From: 0-14-0-80-60-11 sp049322355
Lineage (GTDB): Bacteria > Desulfobacterota > Desulfobaccia > Desulfobaccales > 0-14-0-80-60-11
Direction of reading: 5' to 3'
Assembly: GCA_049322355.1 (NCBI GenBank)
Contig: JBMORG010000014.1
Span: forward strand, 1-64,000
DNA length: 64,000 nt
This document shows positions 11,221-20,395 of the stretch, piece by piece. Under the pieces are notes generated by a model. The model did not search any database. It was not told the DNA's origin and saw only the letters and a program-made list of their open reading frames with translations. The first letter of the stretch is position 1. The number at the start of each line of letters is the position of its first letter. A program made the position numbers and the translations under genes.

Positions 11221-12534
11221 CTAAATTTCGTCAAGGATTTTAAGGGGCCCCAAATCCTGCAAAGCCTTGGCACAGCGGGCCGCGGGGCCCATGACCAGGG
11301 TCACCAGCTTGTGGGGCTGGAGATGCTCCCGGGCCGCAGCGGCTGCGCTTTTCAGGTCGACCTCGCGGATTTGTTCACAATAGTTCTTTAGATAATCCGT
11401 CCCTAAATCGTAGAGGTCGATGGACAAAACTTGCCGGGCTAGTCCCCGGGAGGTTTCCAGGCCCAAAGGAAAATGGCCCACGTAGTAACTTTGGGCTTCC
11501 GCCAGTTCCTGATTCGTGACTCCGTTTTGGTGGACTTCAGTGATCACTGACCGGATTTCGGCCACCACTTGGGCGGTGTTGTCCGCGGGGGTGAAGGTGG
11601 AAACAATGAAAGGCCCCGGGGCTCGCCGAAAAGAAAAACTGCTGCGGATACCGTAAGTGAAGCCCAAATCAGACCGGATACGAGCCATAAGACGGGAAGA
11701 AAACCCGCCGCCGCCCAGGATGTAGTTCACCAGCTTCAGGGGAAAAAAGTCGGGGTGGGTTCGAGACAGGCCAAGATGGCCCACTCGAATTTCGCTCTGG
11801 GTAAGGTCGGGCCGATCCAGGAGATAGATGTCGGGAGCACTGAGGTTATCCGGTGCCGCTGTATAGGGCGGGCTGGCGGGACCGCCACCTTGCCAAGACT
11901 CCCAAATCCGGGCCGCCTCCTCTTTCACCCGATCAAAGCTAACCATGCCCACCACCACCAGGGTGGATGTGGACGGAGTGAACTCACGGCTATAGAAGTC
12001 CCGAAGATCGGTCAGGCTGAGATTATCCAGACTGCCGAGGTCACCCGGCACTGCATGTCCGTAAGGCGAATCTCCGAAAAACAGGCGAAGGTAGCGAAGA
12101 TTGGCCATTTCCCGGGGGTCATCCTGCTGGTGCACCAGTTCGGCCCGGCGGCGCTCTTTGAGGAGAGGGAACTCTTCTTCGGGAAACCCGGGGGTCTGGA
12201 CCACCTCAGCCAAGGTAGCCATGTGTTCCGAAAAATCCTCAGCCAGGCCTTCCAGGTTCACCAGAGTCGCGTCCCAACCGCTTTTGGCGTCCAGGGCCGC
12301 CCCCTTCGATTCGATGTCCTCTGCCAATTGCAACTGGGAGCGCCGGATAGTGCCCAGGGTGAGGAGTTCCGCGGCCCAATCCGCCACCCCGGGTTTGTCC
12401 GGCGGGTCGGTTTCGGCGCCCCGCTTGGCCATGAACGTGAGGCTCAGCCAGGGAACCCGGTCATACTCCACCCCCAGCAGTTTCATGCCCCCAGGTAAGA
12501 TGGCCTGCTGAACCTCAGGAAGATTATATGGCAT
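11221..12534 (-). CDS. M16 family peptidase-like protein, non-catalytic subunit
   Basis: A 437-residue M16 (pitrilysin/PqqL-like) protein. The zinc motif HxxEH is absent: the equivalent position reads VADWAAELLTLGT. It does keep the C-terminal half features (GGGGFSSRLMARIRSDLGFTYG). Such proteins pair with a catalytic partner to form the closed protease chamber. It follows the catalytic M16 gene on the same strand after about 90 bp, as expected for a two-subunit enzyme. The substrate is unknown. No clear signal peptide. Confidence 0.85.
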   Translation of the reverse strand: MPYNLPEVQQAILPGGMKLLGVEYDRVPWLSLTFMAKRGAETDPPDKPGVADWAAELLTLGTIRRSQLQLAEDIESKGAALDAKSGWDATLVNLEGLAEDFSEHMATLAEVVQTPGFPEEEFPLLKERRRAELVHQQDDPREMANLRYLRLFFGDSPYGHAVPGDLGSLDNLSLTDLRDFYSREFTPSTSTLVVVGMVSFDRVKEEAARIWESWQGGGPASPPYTAAPDNLSAPDIYLLDRPDLTQSEIRVGHLGLSRTHPDFFPLKLVNYILGGGGFSSRLMARIRSDLGFTYGIRSSFSFRRAPGPFIVSTFTPADNTAQVVAEIRSVITEVHQNGVTNQELAEAQSYYVGHFPLGLETSRGLARQVLSIDLYDLGTDYLKNYCEQIREVDLKSAAAAAREHLQPHKLVTLVMGPAARCAKALQDLGPLKILDEI

Positions 12535-12550
12535 ATCGCTGTCCTAATAG

Positions 12551-12566
12551 GGCGGGTCTGCCCGCC
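12551..12566. repeat. Short palindrome in M16 spacer
   Basis: A 6-bp perfect stem (GGCGGG/CCCGCC) with a TCTG loop lies between the two M16 genes. A related hairpin is at 45195-45214, so this is probably a dispersed repetitive extragenic palindrome. Confidence 0.4.
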
Positions 12567-12622
12567 ATTATAATTCGTTCATCCCGGGAAGGGCAGTGAT
12601 CGCCCTTGTATCTCAATATGGC

Positions 12623-13951
12623 TTATGCCAAAGGCCCCAACGCCTCGCTTTCCTCCGGGGTTACCGGTTTGAGCACTACCACAGTGCGGTTGTCCTCACG
12701 GAGGTAAGTCCTGGCCACTCTTGCAATATCTTCCTCGGTGACCGCCTCCAGAGAGCTGAGAATCCGGTTCGCCAGATGGGCGTCGCCGGCTTTCAGATGA
12801 AACAGGCCCACCAGGAGACCCCGGAAAAAGTTGTGAGCCAGAGATCGCACGGCCTGGGAGCGCACCAGCTTTTTGGCCCGGGACAGTTCCGCAGGAGTGA
12901 CGCCGTTCTGGCGGAGCCGGTCCAGGGCCCCCCAGAGCTCCAACTCCAACTCCGGTAAAGGCCGCCCTGGGGGCGCCACCGCATTGATCACAAACAGGTC
13001 CGGGTCCTGGGCCGAAAAGGGCAGGGGCGCCAGTTCGACCTCCAAAGCGATGGCTTTACCCACCCGCACGAACTCCTGGTGGAACCGAGAGGCTTTACCC
13101 CCTGACAGGATGACTGCCAACAAGTTCAAAGGGTAGAGATCGGGATGGTCTATGCCCACTATATGAAACCCTGTCAGCAGGGCCTCCACCTGTGAGACCT
13201 TTTTCACAACGGCCCGGCGCTCTCCACGCTGGGGTGGTTCCACGACCTTAGGCTCCGGGCTCATGGGCGGAGTGGAAATCTGGCCGAAATATTTCTCTAC
13301 CAGGTCCCGGGCCCGGGCCGGCTCGACGTCTCCGGCGATGACCACGGTGATCTTCCCCGGATGGTAATGGTTGCGGTAGTAAGCCAGGCAATCCTCCAGG
13401 GTCATGCGGTGCAGGTCCTGATCCCAGCCTACTACCGGCCAATTATAGGGATGCTGAGTGAAAGCAGTGGCGCACAACTGCTCCTCCACCAGCCCGAAGG
13501 GGCTGTCCACGGAGCGCAGCTTTCGTTCGCTGATGACTACCTGGCGCTCTGGTTGGAAAGTTTCGTCATCCAGTTTTAGATGTAAGAGGCGATCGGCTTC
13601 CAACTCCAGGCCCAACTCCAGATGTTCTGCGGGCAGATTTTCAAAATACGAGGTGTGATCCCGGGTGGTGAAGGCATTGATTTCACCTCCTTTGGACTGG
13701 AGGATGCGGGAGAATTCCTCGGGCCCCAAGGTTTCAGTGCCCCGGAACATCAGGTGCTCGAAGAGGTGGGAAATGCCGGTAATGCCTGGAAGCTCGTGGC
13801 GGGACCCCACTTTGTAATGAATCTGCAAAGAGACGATGGGCAGACGATGATCGGGAAGCACGAACAGGGTGAGGCCATTGGCCAGATCAAAGCGCTCCAT
13901 ATCGATTTCGGGCTGCCAGGCCGCGGGGTCAAACTTCCGGTGAAAAGACAT
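12623..13951 (-). CDS. M16 family zinc metallopeptidase, catalytic subunit
   Basis: A 442-residue M16 peptidase with the inverted zinc motif HLFEH (H62, E65, H66) and the distal acidic region HLELGLELEADRL. It resembles processing-peptidase/PqqL-type enzymes. With the adjacent HxxEH-less protein it probably forms a heterodimer, the typical bacterial two-gene M16B arrangement. No signal peptide is visible, so cytoplasmic action is likely. Confidence 0.9.
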   Translation of the reverse strand: MSFHRKFDPAAWQPEIDMERFDLANGLTLFVLPDHRLPIVSLQIHYKVGSRHELPGITGISHLFEHLMFRGTETLGPEEFSRILQSKGGEINAFTTRDHTSYFENLPAEHLELGLELEADRLLHLKLDDETFQPERQVVISERKLRSVDSPFGLVEEQLCATAFTQHPYNWPVVGWDQDLHRMTLEDCLAYYRNHYHPGKITVVIAGDVEPARARDLVEKYFGQISTPPMSPEPKVVEPPQRGERRAVVKKVSQVEALLTGFHIVGIDHPDLYPLNLLAVILSGGKASRFHQEFVRVGKAIALEVELAPLPFSAQDPDLFVINAVAPPGRPLPELELELWGALDRLRQNGVTPAELSRAKKLVRSQAVRSLAHNFFRGLLVGLFHLKAGDAHLANRILSSLEAVTEEDIARVARTYLREDNRTVVVLKPVTPEESEALGPLA

Positions 13952-14097
13952 CGGTAATCCTCCTGGTAGATGTCAATGCCTATCAGGGGCGTTAATATAT
14001 TATCTGAATGTCGGACAAAAAGGGGAAAAAAGCGGGAAATCGTGTGATTCTAATTCATTATCTCTCTCCCGCTGGGTTTTTTCCCATTTCGGCTTGG

Positions 14098-15066
14098 TTA
14101 TCTCATCGGCGGATACCCGCTCCATTTGCGGAGCAAAGCTTCATCAGTTTCCACTTTTAGCGGGATCTTTTCTACAATCGGGATGGATTTGGGATGTTCT
14201 CCCGCCAGGACCCGCCGGGCCAGGTCCCCGATATTTTCCCCCAGGCGCCAGTAATCCACGGCCACCCAGAGCGCGGCGCCTTGGTGGGTTCCTTCTGGAT
14301 AACTGCTCACCACCCGCACCTTCATCTGTCGGCCCAGTTCCAACACCAGGGAGGCGTAACGCGCCGCGCTGGCCGTTGGCGGCAGGTAGAGAACCCGGGA
14401 TCCCTGCCTTATAAGCCGCTGCAAACCGGGGCCATCGGTGGCGGCCGCAGTGCTGGTTTCCATCAAAGGCTGCACCTCAAAGCGCGGCGCAATTTTGAAG
14501 AAGCGTTGGGCCAAGTCCGCAGCCACCCCGTCCGTGGGGTCGTAAAGCAGTCCCCAAGGGCCTGGCCCCAGGAGGCTGGCGCCATGTTGCAGCGCCGGGC
14601 TCAGCGGCGCCGGAGTGGCAATACCGGTAATATTCTCCTGGTGAATGTGGGGTTGGGCCGGGTCATAAGCGGCCCCGGTAAAATAAGGATTAGCCACCAG
14701 GCCGAAAACTACCGGGGTCTTTTTGACCATTGGTGCCGCCATTATCAAGGCCGGGGTGCCCAGGGTCACCAGGAGCCGAGGCTCACGCTGCCGTAATTGG
14801 CGCAAGGTTTCCCGGCCTTCAGGTCCGAATTCCGGGACGCAGACCACTTTTACAGGAGTCGCTCCCAACCTGGCCTGCAAGCCGGCCACCGCCTGACGCA
14901 TCCTGGGGGAGTCCGGAGAGCAGAAGATGATGACGGGACCGGGGGCGCGGCCGCAAGCGGTTTGAACTAAGACCGCACCCAGGAGCAGGACGGCGGCAAT
15001 AAGCGTTTTTAGCTTTTCATTTGTCGTTTTTTGTTTAAGGCCTTTATTGCGGCAAGCATCATCCAT
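14098..15066 (-). CDS. ABC transporter substrate-binding-like lipoprotein
   Basis: A 322-residue exported lipoprotein. A hydrophobic segment (LIAAVLLLGAVLV) ends in a lipobox-like QTACG. The rest resembles the YtrF/TrpX-type periplasmic binding family (PF04392-like): two alpha/beta lobes with VIIFCSPDS and PVVFGLVANPYFTG. The annotated ATG at 15066 gives an unusually long polar N-terminus, so a start nearer the hydrophobic stretch is possible. No permease or ATPase gene is adjacent, so its transporter lies elsewhere or it acts as a sensor. Confidence 0.75.
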   Translation of the reverse strand: MDDACRNKGLKQKTTNEKLKTLIAAVLLLGAVLVQTACGRAPGPVIIFCSPDSPRMRQAVAGLQARLGATPVKVVCVPEFGPEGRETLRQLRQREPRLLVTLGTPALIMAAPMVKKTPVVFGLVANPYFTGAAYDPAQPHIHQENITGIATPAPLSPALQHGASLLGPGPWGLLYDPTDGVAADLAQRFFKIAPRFEVQPLMETSTAAATDGPGLQRLIRQGSRVLYLPPTASAARYASLVLELGRQMKVRVVSSYPEGTHQGAALWVAVDYWRLGENIGDLARRVLAGEHPKSIPIVEKIPLKVETDEALLRKWSGYPPMR

Positions 15067-15191
15067 GAGGAAGATAATCAGTTTCTAAGCTAACCGACCT
15101 AGCCGGTTATGACTGAATCCGCCTGTTCATATTTTTGCGTAACCACAATGATAGTCTTCTCCAACTAACGAAAAACGAAAAACGAAAAACC

Positions 15192-15932
15192 TTAATGGAT
15201 GATCTTGCCGATACGGTTCCAGCGGACCTGGAATTCATTGCTATCCCAGGAAAAATTATAAATGAGACCTTTGAGGCCGCCGGCAAAGGCCTGCAAAAAA
15301 GGCTCACCAGGAGGTCCCTGCCAGGAAAAGTAAATGATGAAGGCCTTGCCCCGGAGGTTATCCATAGGCACGAAACCCCAGAAGCGGCTGTCATAGCTGT
15401 GGTCCCGGTTGTCCCCCAGACAAAAATAAGAGTTGGCCGGCACTTCCACCGGGCCCAGATTATCCCGGGCGGAGTCGGTGCGGTCTTGCGGCGCCGGGAT
15501 AACCAAGGGATCGTTGTAAACCGCTTGGGGGGTCTCATACAACTTGCCGTTTATATAGAGCTTTTTGTCAATGATCTGGATGCGGTCGCCGGGCAGGCCA
15601 ATAACCCGTTTGATGTAGTCCTTGCTGGGGTCCTGGGGAAAGATGAAGACCACTATGTCTCCGCGCTGGGGGTTGCCTATGGGAATCCAGACCTTGTTGG
15701 TGAACGGGTTGCGGATGCCATAGCTGAACTTGTTCACCAGGAGATAATCACCGATGAGTAGGGTCGGCTGCATGGACCCGGAAGGGATGGAAAAGGCCTG
15801 GACAAGAAAAGCCCTGAGCACTAAGGCCAGGATGACGGCGATAACCAGGGACTCCCCGTATTCTCGCCAGAAGGGCTTTTTGGGTTGCGAACTTGGCAAA
15901 GGCCCCAAGTCTTTATATTTCATGGATAGCAT
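15192..15932 (-). CDS. lepB: Signal peptidase I
   Basis: A membrane-bound Ser/Lys protease that removes signal peptides from exported proteins. A single N-terminal membrane segment (SLVIAVILALVLRAFLV) precedes the catalytic Ser in SIPSGSMQPTL, followed by the catalytic Lys in DYIKRVIGLPGD and the GDNRDHSYDSRFWG box. The frame opens with TTG at 15947. ATGs at 15932 and 15923 are likelier starts and none has a strong ribosome site. The rubredoxin gene lies just upstream on the same strand. Confidence 0.95.
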   Translation of the reverse strand: MLSMKYKDLGPLPSSQPKKPFWREYGESLVIAVILALVLRAFLVQAFSIPSGSMQPTLLIGDYLLVNKFSYGIRNPFTNKVWIPIGNPQRGDIVVFIFPQDPSKDYIKRVIGLPGDRIQIIDKKLYINGKLYETPQAVYNDPLVIPAPQDRTDSARDNLGPVEVPANSYFCLGDNRDHSYDSRFWGFVPMDNLRGKAFIIYFSWQGPPGEPFLQAFAGGLKGLIYNFSWDSNEFQVRWNRIGKIIH

Positions 15933-15984
15933 AATAGGGTTTTTCAAGAACGCCGGGACGGCGCCGCATTTTTAAGAAGTATCT

Positions 15985-16146
15985 TTAATCAACCGGGCTA
16001 AATTGGTCTTGGGCGGCCCCGCAAATGGGGCAGACCCATTCCGGCGGCAATTTATCAAACGGGGTGTTGGCGGGGACGTGGTTATCCGGATCTCCCTGGG
16101 CAGGATCATATATGTAGCCGCATACTTGACACTGATATTGCTTCAT
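15985..16146 (-). CDS. Rubredoxin
   Basis: A 53-residue one-iron electron carrier. It begins MKQYQCQVCGYIYDPAQGD and ends with PPEWVCPICGAAQDQF, giving the two CxxC knuckles (C6/C9 and C39/C42) that ligate Fe. AAGGAG lies 8 bp before the ATG. In anaerobic sulfate reducers rubredoxin usually donates electrons to oxygen- or superoxide-detoxifying enzymes. No such gene is adjacent here; lepB follows 52 bp downstream. Confidence 0.95.
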   Translation of the reverse strand: MKQYQCQVCGYIYDPAQGDPDNHVPANTPFDKLPPEWVCPICGAAQDQFSPVD

Positions 16147-16574
16147 GACCTACTCCTTTTCGCTTGCGATCATCAGAAATTTTATCCATAAATTATTTAT
16201 CTTACTTGCTTATAAGTCAATGATATTCTCAAGCGTAACTTGCGGAGTGAACCTTTTCCCTCCCAAAATCCGTTTATAGCAGTTGCCAAAAAAGTTTTTT
16301 CCTATTCGAGAGCCTCAGGAGCCACCTATGGTTGTTATTCTGAGGGTGTTAAGCGACCGAATAATCTCGAAAAAGCGAGATTATTCGCTGCGCTCAGAAT
16401 GACAAATCTAACCGGGTAACCAGCAACAACTTTCGGCAAACGCTAAAAGATGGCTTTTGAGGGAGAGGGAGGAGACTGGCCCTCATCAGGGAAAATCTGG
16501 CAGGACCTGATCCCCTGGCAGGCAAATTTTTCCAATCGATTCCGGCTTGCCCCGGCGCTGCCCGTTAAGGCGGG
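16147..16574. other. 428-bp spacer with one palindromic repeat, no gene
   Basis: No coding sequence is supported between rubredoxin and the HAD gene. The stretch holds AT-rich sequence upstream of rubredoxin and a 70-bp palindromic repeat at 16334-16403, described separately. No tRNA or riboswitch-like structure was recognised. Confidence 0.5.
16334..16403. repeat. 70-bp palindromic dispersed repeat, copy 1
   Basis: The element starts GTTATTCTGAG and ends CTCAGAATGAC. Its centre, AATAATCTCG...CGAGATTATT, is also self-complementary, so the whole folds into one long hairpin. A second copy with the same ends and centre lies at 35882-35950. It has no ORF and looks like a MITE- or REP-type element. 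Confidence 0.75.
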
Positions 16575-17189
16575 TCAGAGGGCCTTGATCAGGTCCGGGC
16601 CGGCCTCAAAGGAATCCAGATAATAAGCGGCGCGCAGGTTAGGGTTGCGGTAGGCCACGAAGGGGACTCCGGCATTGGCGGCAAAGAGCTCATCCACCCG
16701 GGAGTCGCCGATGAAAATGGCTTGCCGGGGTTCAAGGCCAAAGTGCTCCAGAATGCGGACAAAGGCTTCCGGGTGGGGCTTGGGACGACTGACATCCTGA
16801 GCGCTCACCACCAGGTCGAAGTCGCTCGCCAGCCGGTGATAATTAAGGACTGCCCGAGTGGTGGTGGTACGGTTAGTGGCCAGGGCGGTGTAGCGCCGGG
16901 GGCGCAAGAACTGCAGAAACTCCCTCAAATAAGGCTCTTCCACCATCATGGCGATAAACGGGCTGTAGTCGAAATTCCGGGCAAAGTCAAAAACCGCCTC
17001 CAGGTGAGGATAGCCTTGGAAAATGTGCTCCAAGGATTCCCACACGGTGTGGCTGTGTATAAAGTCCACGGCTTCAGGGCTCAAAGGTGGACGGCCGAAG
17101 TGGGCGAGAATGGCGTTATAAAAAGCGATGTTGGCCGGTCGCGAATCGAACAAGACCCCATCGCAATCAAAGGCTACCAGTTTGACCAA
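16575..17189 (-). CDS. HAD-family hydrolase, phosphoglycolate phosphatase-like
   Basis: A 204-residue haloacid-dehalogenase phosphatase. The nucleophile motif FDCDGVLFDSR is at the N-terminus, motif II is LATNRTTTT, motif III Lys is in RPKPHPEA, and motif IV is FIGDSRVDELFA. The helical cap after motif I fits the Gph/PGP subgroup that hydrolyses small phosphoesters such as 2-phosphoglycolate. The substrate cannot be read from the sequence. It is monocistronic on the minus strand. Confidence 0.85.
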   Translation of the reverse strand: MVKLVAFDCDGVLFDSRPANIAFYNAILAHFGRPPLSPEAVDFIHSHTVWESLEHIFQGYPHLEAVFDFARNFDYSPFIAMMVEEPYLREFLQFLRPRRYTALATNRTTTTRAVLNYHRLASDFDLVVSAQDVSRPKPHPEAFVRILEHFGLEPRQAIFIGDSRVDELFAANAGVPFVAYRNPNLRAAYYLDSFEAGPDLIKAL

Positions 17190-17445
17190 TTTGTCGCTCT
17201 CCCGGGGGCGCGCCGGCGGGTATTCACCACTTTTGGCTTGTGGCCAGAAACCGGAACCCCGTATTTTATCTGAAATTTTTATGTTATCAGATTTCCATCA
17301 ACTTAAAAGAACAAAAATCCCGGGGGCCGGAGGCGGCTCCTTCAATCCAGGGAGTATGCCCGCGCTAAACCAGCGCGAGGAACCAGCCGCGTATGGATGG
17401 TTTTACCCTTGATTTTCCGGTCCAGTTTTCCCAAAATCATAACTT

Positions 17446-18558
17446 ATGACCCTTATGAATGATGCCGTGCAACTCCCCGTGGCTGCCGTCCGGGAGCGTT
17501 TAACCTCCCATGAGATTGACGCCCTGCTCGTTTCCGGTCCAGAGAATCGCCGTTATCTCAGTGGCTTTACTGCAGATGACCCCGCCTGGGGCATGCTCCT
17601 GATTACGGCCCAGGCGGCCGAACTCATTACCGATTTCCGCTATCAAACCTGGGCCCAGGAGGAAGTCAGAGACTTTGAGGTGGTTATCTATAAAGCCGAC
17701 CTGGCGGAAACCCTGGCCGAGCACCTCAAGAACCTCAAAGTGCGCCGATTAGGTTTTGAAGCGGCGCATTTCACGTACTGGCAATATCAGCATCTGACTA
17801 AAAAAGTGGCCGATGCAGGTCTCGCGCTTACCTGGCAACCCCTGGAAGGACTGGTGGAGGGCTTGCGGCAACGAAAGACCGAGGCAGAACTGGCCATCAT
17901 GCGACGGGCCTTGGCTTTGACCGAAACCGTGATGCGCCAGGTGGCCGAGCAGTTGACGCCGGGCCTCACTGAGCGCCAGGTGGCCTGGGAGATAGAAAAG
18001 CGACTCCGGGAAGGCGGGGCCGAAGCACTGGCCTTTTCCCCCATCGTGGCTGCAGGTCCTAACAGCGCCCGCCCCCATCACTATCCCGGGGACTATGTTC
18101 TCAAGGCCGGGGAACCCATCATCATTGACATGGGAGCCAGGATAGACGGCTATTGCGCCGACATGACCCGCACTTTCATATTGGGGCCGGCCGACGAGCA
18201 CTTTCGGAAGATTTACACCCTGGTTCGCCAGGCCCAGACCAAAGCGGAGGCGGAACTCAAGGCCGGCATGGACAGTCTGGCGGGGGATGCTCTGGCCCGG
18301 GAGGTGATTGCCGCGGCCGGCTATGGTGAGGCCTTCGGCCATTCCTTGGGGCATGGGGTGGGGCTGGCAGTGCACGAATCTCCCAGCTTGAGTCCCTCCG
18401 AGGCCAGGAGATGCGAGTTGCCGGCCGGATGTGTGGTCACGGTGGAGCCGGGTATCTACCTTACCGGCTGGGGGGGTGTCCGCCTGGAAGACATGGTGCG
18501 CCTCACTCCCGATGGGGCCGAAGTGATGAATACGCCCGGATACTTTTATGAGTGGTAG
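17446..18558 (+). CDS. M24 family Xaa-Pro aminopeptidase
   Basis: A 370-residue dinuclear metallopeptidase that removes residues N-terminal to proline. The N-terminal creatinase-like domain precedes the pita-bread domain. The metal ligands are visible: Asp in IIDMGARIDGYCADMTRTF, His in GHGVGLAVHESPSL, and Glu in TVEPGIYL and GGVRLEDMV. ATGs at 17446 and 17455 are both possible starts and neither has a clear ribosome site. Length fits PepQ/YpdF-type soluble enzymes. Confidence 0.92.
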   Translation: MTLMNDAVQLPVAAVRERLTSHEIDALLVSGPENRRYLSGFTADDPAWGMLLITAQAAELITDFRYQTWAQEEVRDFEVVIYKADLAETLAEHLKNLKVRRLGFEAAHFTYWQYQHLTKKVADAGLALTWQPLEGLVEGLRQRKTEAELAIMRRALALTETVMRQVAEQLTPGLTERQVAWEIEKRLREGGAEALAFSPIVAAGPNSARPHHYPGDYVLKAGEPIIIDMGARIDGYCADMTRTFILGPADEHFRKIYTLVRQAQTKAEAELKAGMDSLAGDALAREVIAAAGYGEAFGHSLGHGVGLAVHESPSLSPSEARRCELPAGCVVTVEPGIYLTGWGGVRLEDMVRLTPDGAEVMNTPGYFYEW

Positions 18559-18734
18559 GTGTTTGAGGACTGAGTGAAATGGGAAAAGGCGGAAAGGGAC
18601 CAGCCTGAGGGGATCTTAAAACACTGCGTTTTCCGGCAATGTTCATGGTCAAATTGACCCAAAAGGTTTCATTAAACCGGGGCCGCGCTTTTTCCTGTTC
18701 CCCTCTTCGCCTTTTCCCCTTTGACCCTCATTAA

Positions 18735-19283
18735 TTATTTCCGGTCTCGGGCCTGAACGTCACAGACCATGACCACCAGGTCGCTGCTCTGACCGGCCGG
18801 GTCCTTGACCAGGTCTTCGAAAACGGCCTTTACGGAAAACCCCGCCTTCTTGAACGCAGAAAATGCTCCCGTCGCCTGGAGGTGAATCTCGGCCACCAGC
18901 TTTTCCAGGCCGAATTCCCCGGCGAGCTCGACTATTTCATTAATCAGCAGAGTGCCCAAGCCCCGGTTCTGGTAGTCTTTGGCCACCACCACCCGCACGT
19001 TGCCCAGATGGCGCTTCCAGCCCAACTTGCGCATATGCAGGGTGATGTCGCCCACGATCCGGTCCTGGGCCACTGCCAACAGGGGAAAAACCCGGTTATA
19101 GTCGATGTGGTTTACCCATCGATCGATCACGGCCGGATCCCTTACGTCATTTCGCAGGAAGCTCAACTCTTTGGAATCGAGGCCCCCGAAGAATTCCAGC
19201 AGTTTTTCACGGTCTTCCTTTACCATGGGCCGCAGTATTACCCGGCTGCCGTCTTTCAGCACTCCCTCTTTGTAATACGCCAT
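18735..19283 (-). CDS. GNAT family N-acetyltransferase
   Basis: A 182-residue acetyltransferase with the acetyl-CoA binding segment VRVVVAKDYQNRGLGTLL and a C-terminal AFSAFKKAGFSVKAVFEDLV. The N-terminal region GSRVILRPMVKEDREKLLEFF resembles the acetyltransferase domain appended to Pat-type protein acetylases, but no NDP-forming acyl-CoA-synthetase domain is attached. The substrate is unknown. Confidence 0.85.
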   Translation of the reverse strand: MAYYKEGVLKDGSRVILRPMVKEDREKLLEFFGGLDSKELSFLRNDVRDPAVIDRWVNHIDYNRVFPLLAVAQDRIVGDITLHMRKLGWKRHLGNVRVVVAKDYQNRGLGTLLINEIVELAGEFGLEKLVAEIHLQATGAFSAFKKAGFSVKAVFEDLVKDPAGQSSDLVVMVCDVQARDRK

Positions 19284-19412
19284 GATCTAGCCCCCCTGTG
19301 GATGTGAGCAGTATGCAGTGAGCAGGCAGGCTTAATAATTCCGTGATCCCTGTTCTTCTTCACTTACCTGCCCTGCTTTCCCGGAACCCAAAACCTAGAA
19401 CCCAGAACCCCT

Positions 19413-20156
19413 TCAAGCCCCCCGGGCCAGGCGCTCAGCCAGAAAGGGCGGCAGCCCGGCGGCCAGAATACGGCGTTGCGCCCCGCTAATATCATAAGGG
19501 GCGGACTTGAAATGAATGGAAAACTCTTGATCGTCGAAGATGGCGTAGGCCGCTTCGGGGTTGCCGTCCCGGGGCTGCCCCACGCTGCCGGGATTTATGA
19601 GATAGTGTTCCTCCGGGGATAACTTAATCTTGGAGAAGGTAATCTGGCGTAATGCCACTTTTCCCCGAATATCCCTGTACCACAGGGCCCGGCGGTGGGT
19701 GTGGCCAAAGAAACACACTCTGGTAGGGGGGTGGCTGACCAAGTGTTTCAGGACCCGTTTGCCCTGGAAATGATAAGCGATATAAGTGTCGGGATTCCCA
19801 GGGGTGCCGTGGCAGGCCAGAAATAAGCCCGGTTGCTCCCGCATCAGTGGCAAATCGCGCAGCAATTCTAAAAATTCCGGCCGAACTTGCTCCCGGCACC
19901 ACATCAAGGCCTGATGGGCAATGATATTAAAATGTTGGGCTCGTTCCGGATCGAACAGGGCCAGGTCATGATTACCCGCCAGACTCCAGACATTACGGCT
20001 CAGCAGCAGCTCCAGGCACTCATTGGGGCTGGCATTGTAGCCCACCAGGTCGCCCAAGTTCAGAACGACTTCAACCCCTTCCTGGTCGATTTGGGCCAAG
20101 ACGCTGGCCAGGGCTTCCAGGTTACTATGGATATCGGCAATGATGGCCAGGCGCAT
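19413..20156 (-). CDS. Metallophosphoesterase, calcineurin-like
   Basis: A 247-residue dinuclear phosphoesterase of the YfcE/diadenosine-tetraphosphatase-like type. The ligand motifs appear in order: ADIHSN (DxH), NLGDLVGYN (GDxxG), LAGNHDLAL (GNHD), CHGTPG and FFGHTHRRA (GHTH). It probably hydrolyses a phosphodiester or phosphomonoester in the cytoplasm. The substrate is unknown, and it has a single-gene arrangement on the minus strand. Confidence 0.9.
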   Translation of the reverse strand: MRLAIIADIHSNLEALASVLAQIDQEGVEVVLNLGDLVGYNASPNECLELLLSRNVWSLAGNHDLALFDPERAQHFNIIAHQALMWCREQVRPEFLELLRDLPLMREQPGLFLACHGTPGNPDTYIAYHFQGKRVLKHLVSHPPTRVCFFGHTHRRALWYRDIRGKVALRQITFSKIKLSPEEHYLINPGSVGQPRDGNPEAAYAIFDDQEFSIHFKSAPYDISGAQRRILAAGLPPFLAERLARGA

Positions 20157-20162
20157 ATGATT

Positions 20163-20195
20163 CAGAGTTTTCGGTTTTCGGTTTTCAGTTTTCGG
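20163..20195. repeat. TTTTCGG simple-sequence array
   Basis: Tandem imperfect units of GGTTTTC/AGTTTTC lie just beyond the metallophosphoesterase start. A reverse-complementary stretch (AAACTGAAAACCG) lies near 20340-20353, so the spacer can form a large stem. It resembles the other short-unit arrays of the window. Confidence 0.5.
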
Positions 20196-20395
20196 TAAGG
20201 TCCAAGCTTTGCCAAAAACTTCTACATTTACTTAATAGTCATTTTTGCCCAAGTCAAAAGATATTTAAACATTTTTTTGTTTCTACAGGTCTTTCCAAGC
20301 CTTGCCGCTAAAAGAGCAATTAATCGAAAACCGAGACAGAAAACTGAAAACCGTCCTCATTGACTTTTTCAGGGATTTTGTTACTTTTTGCCCAC

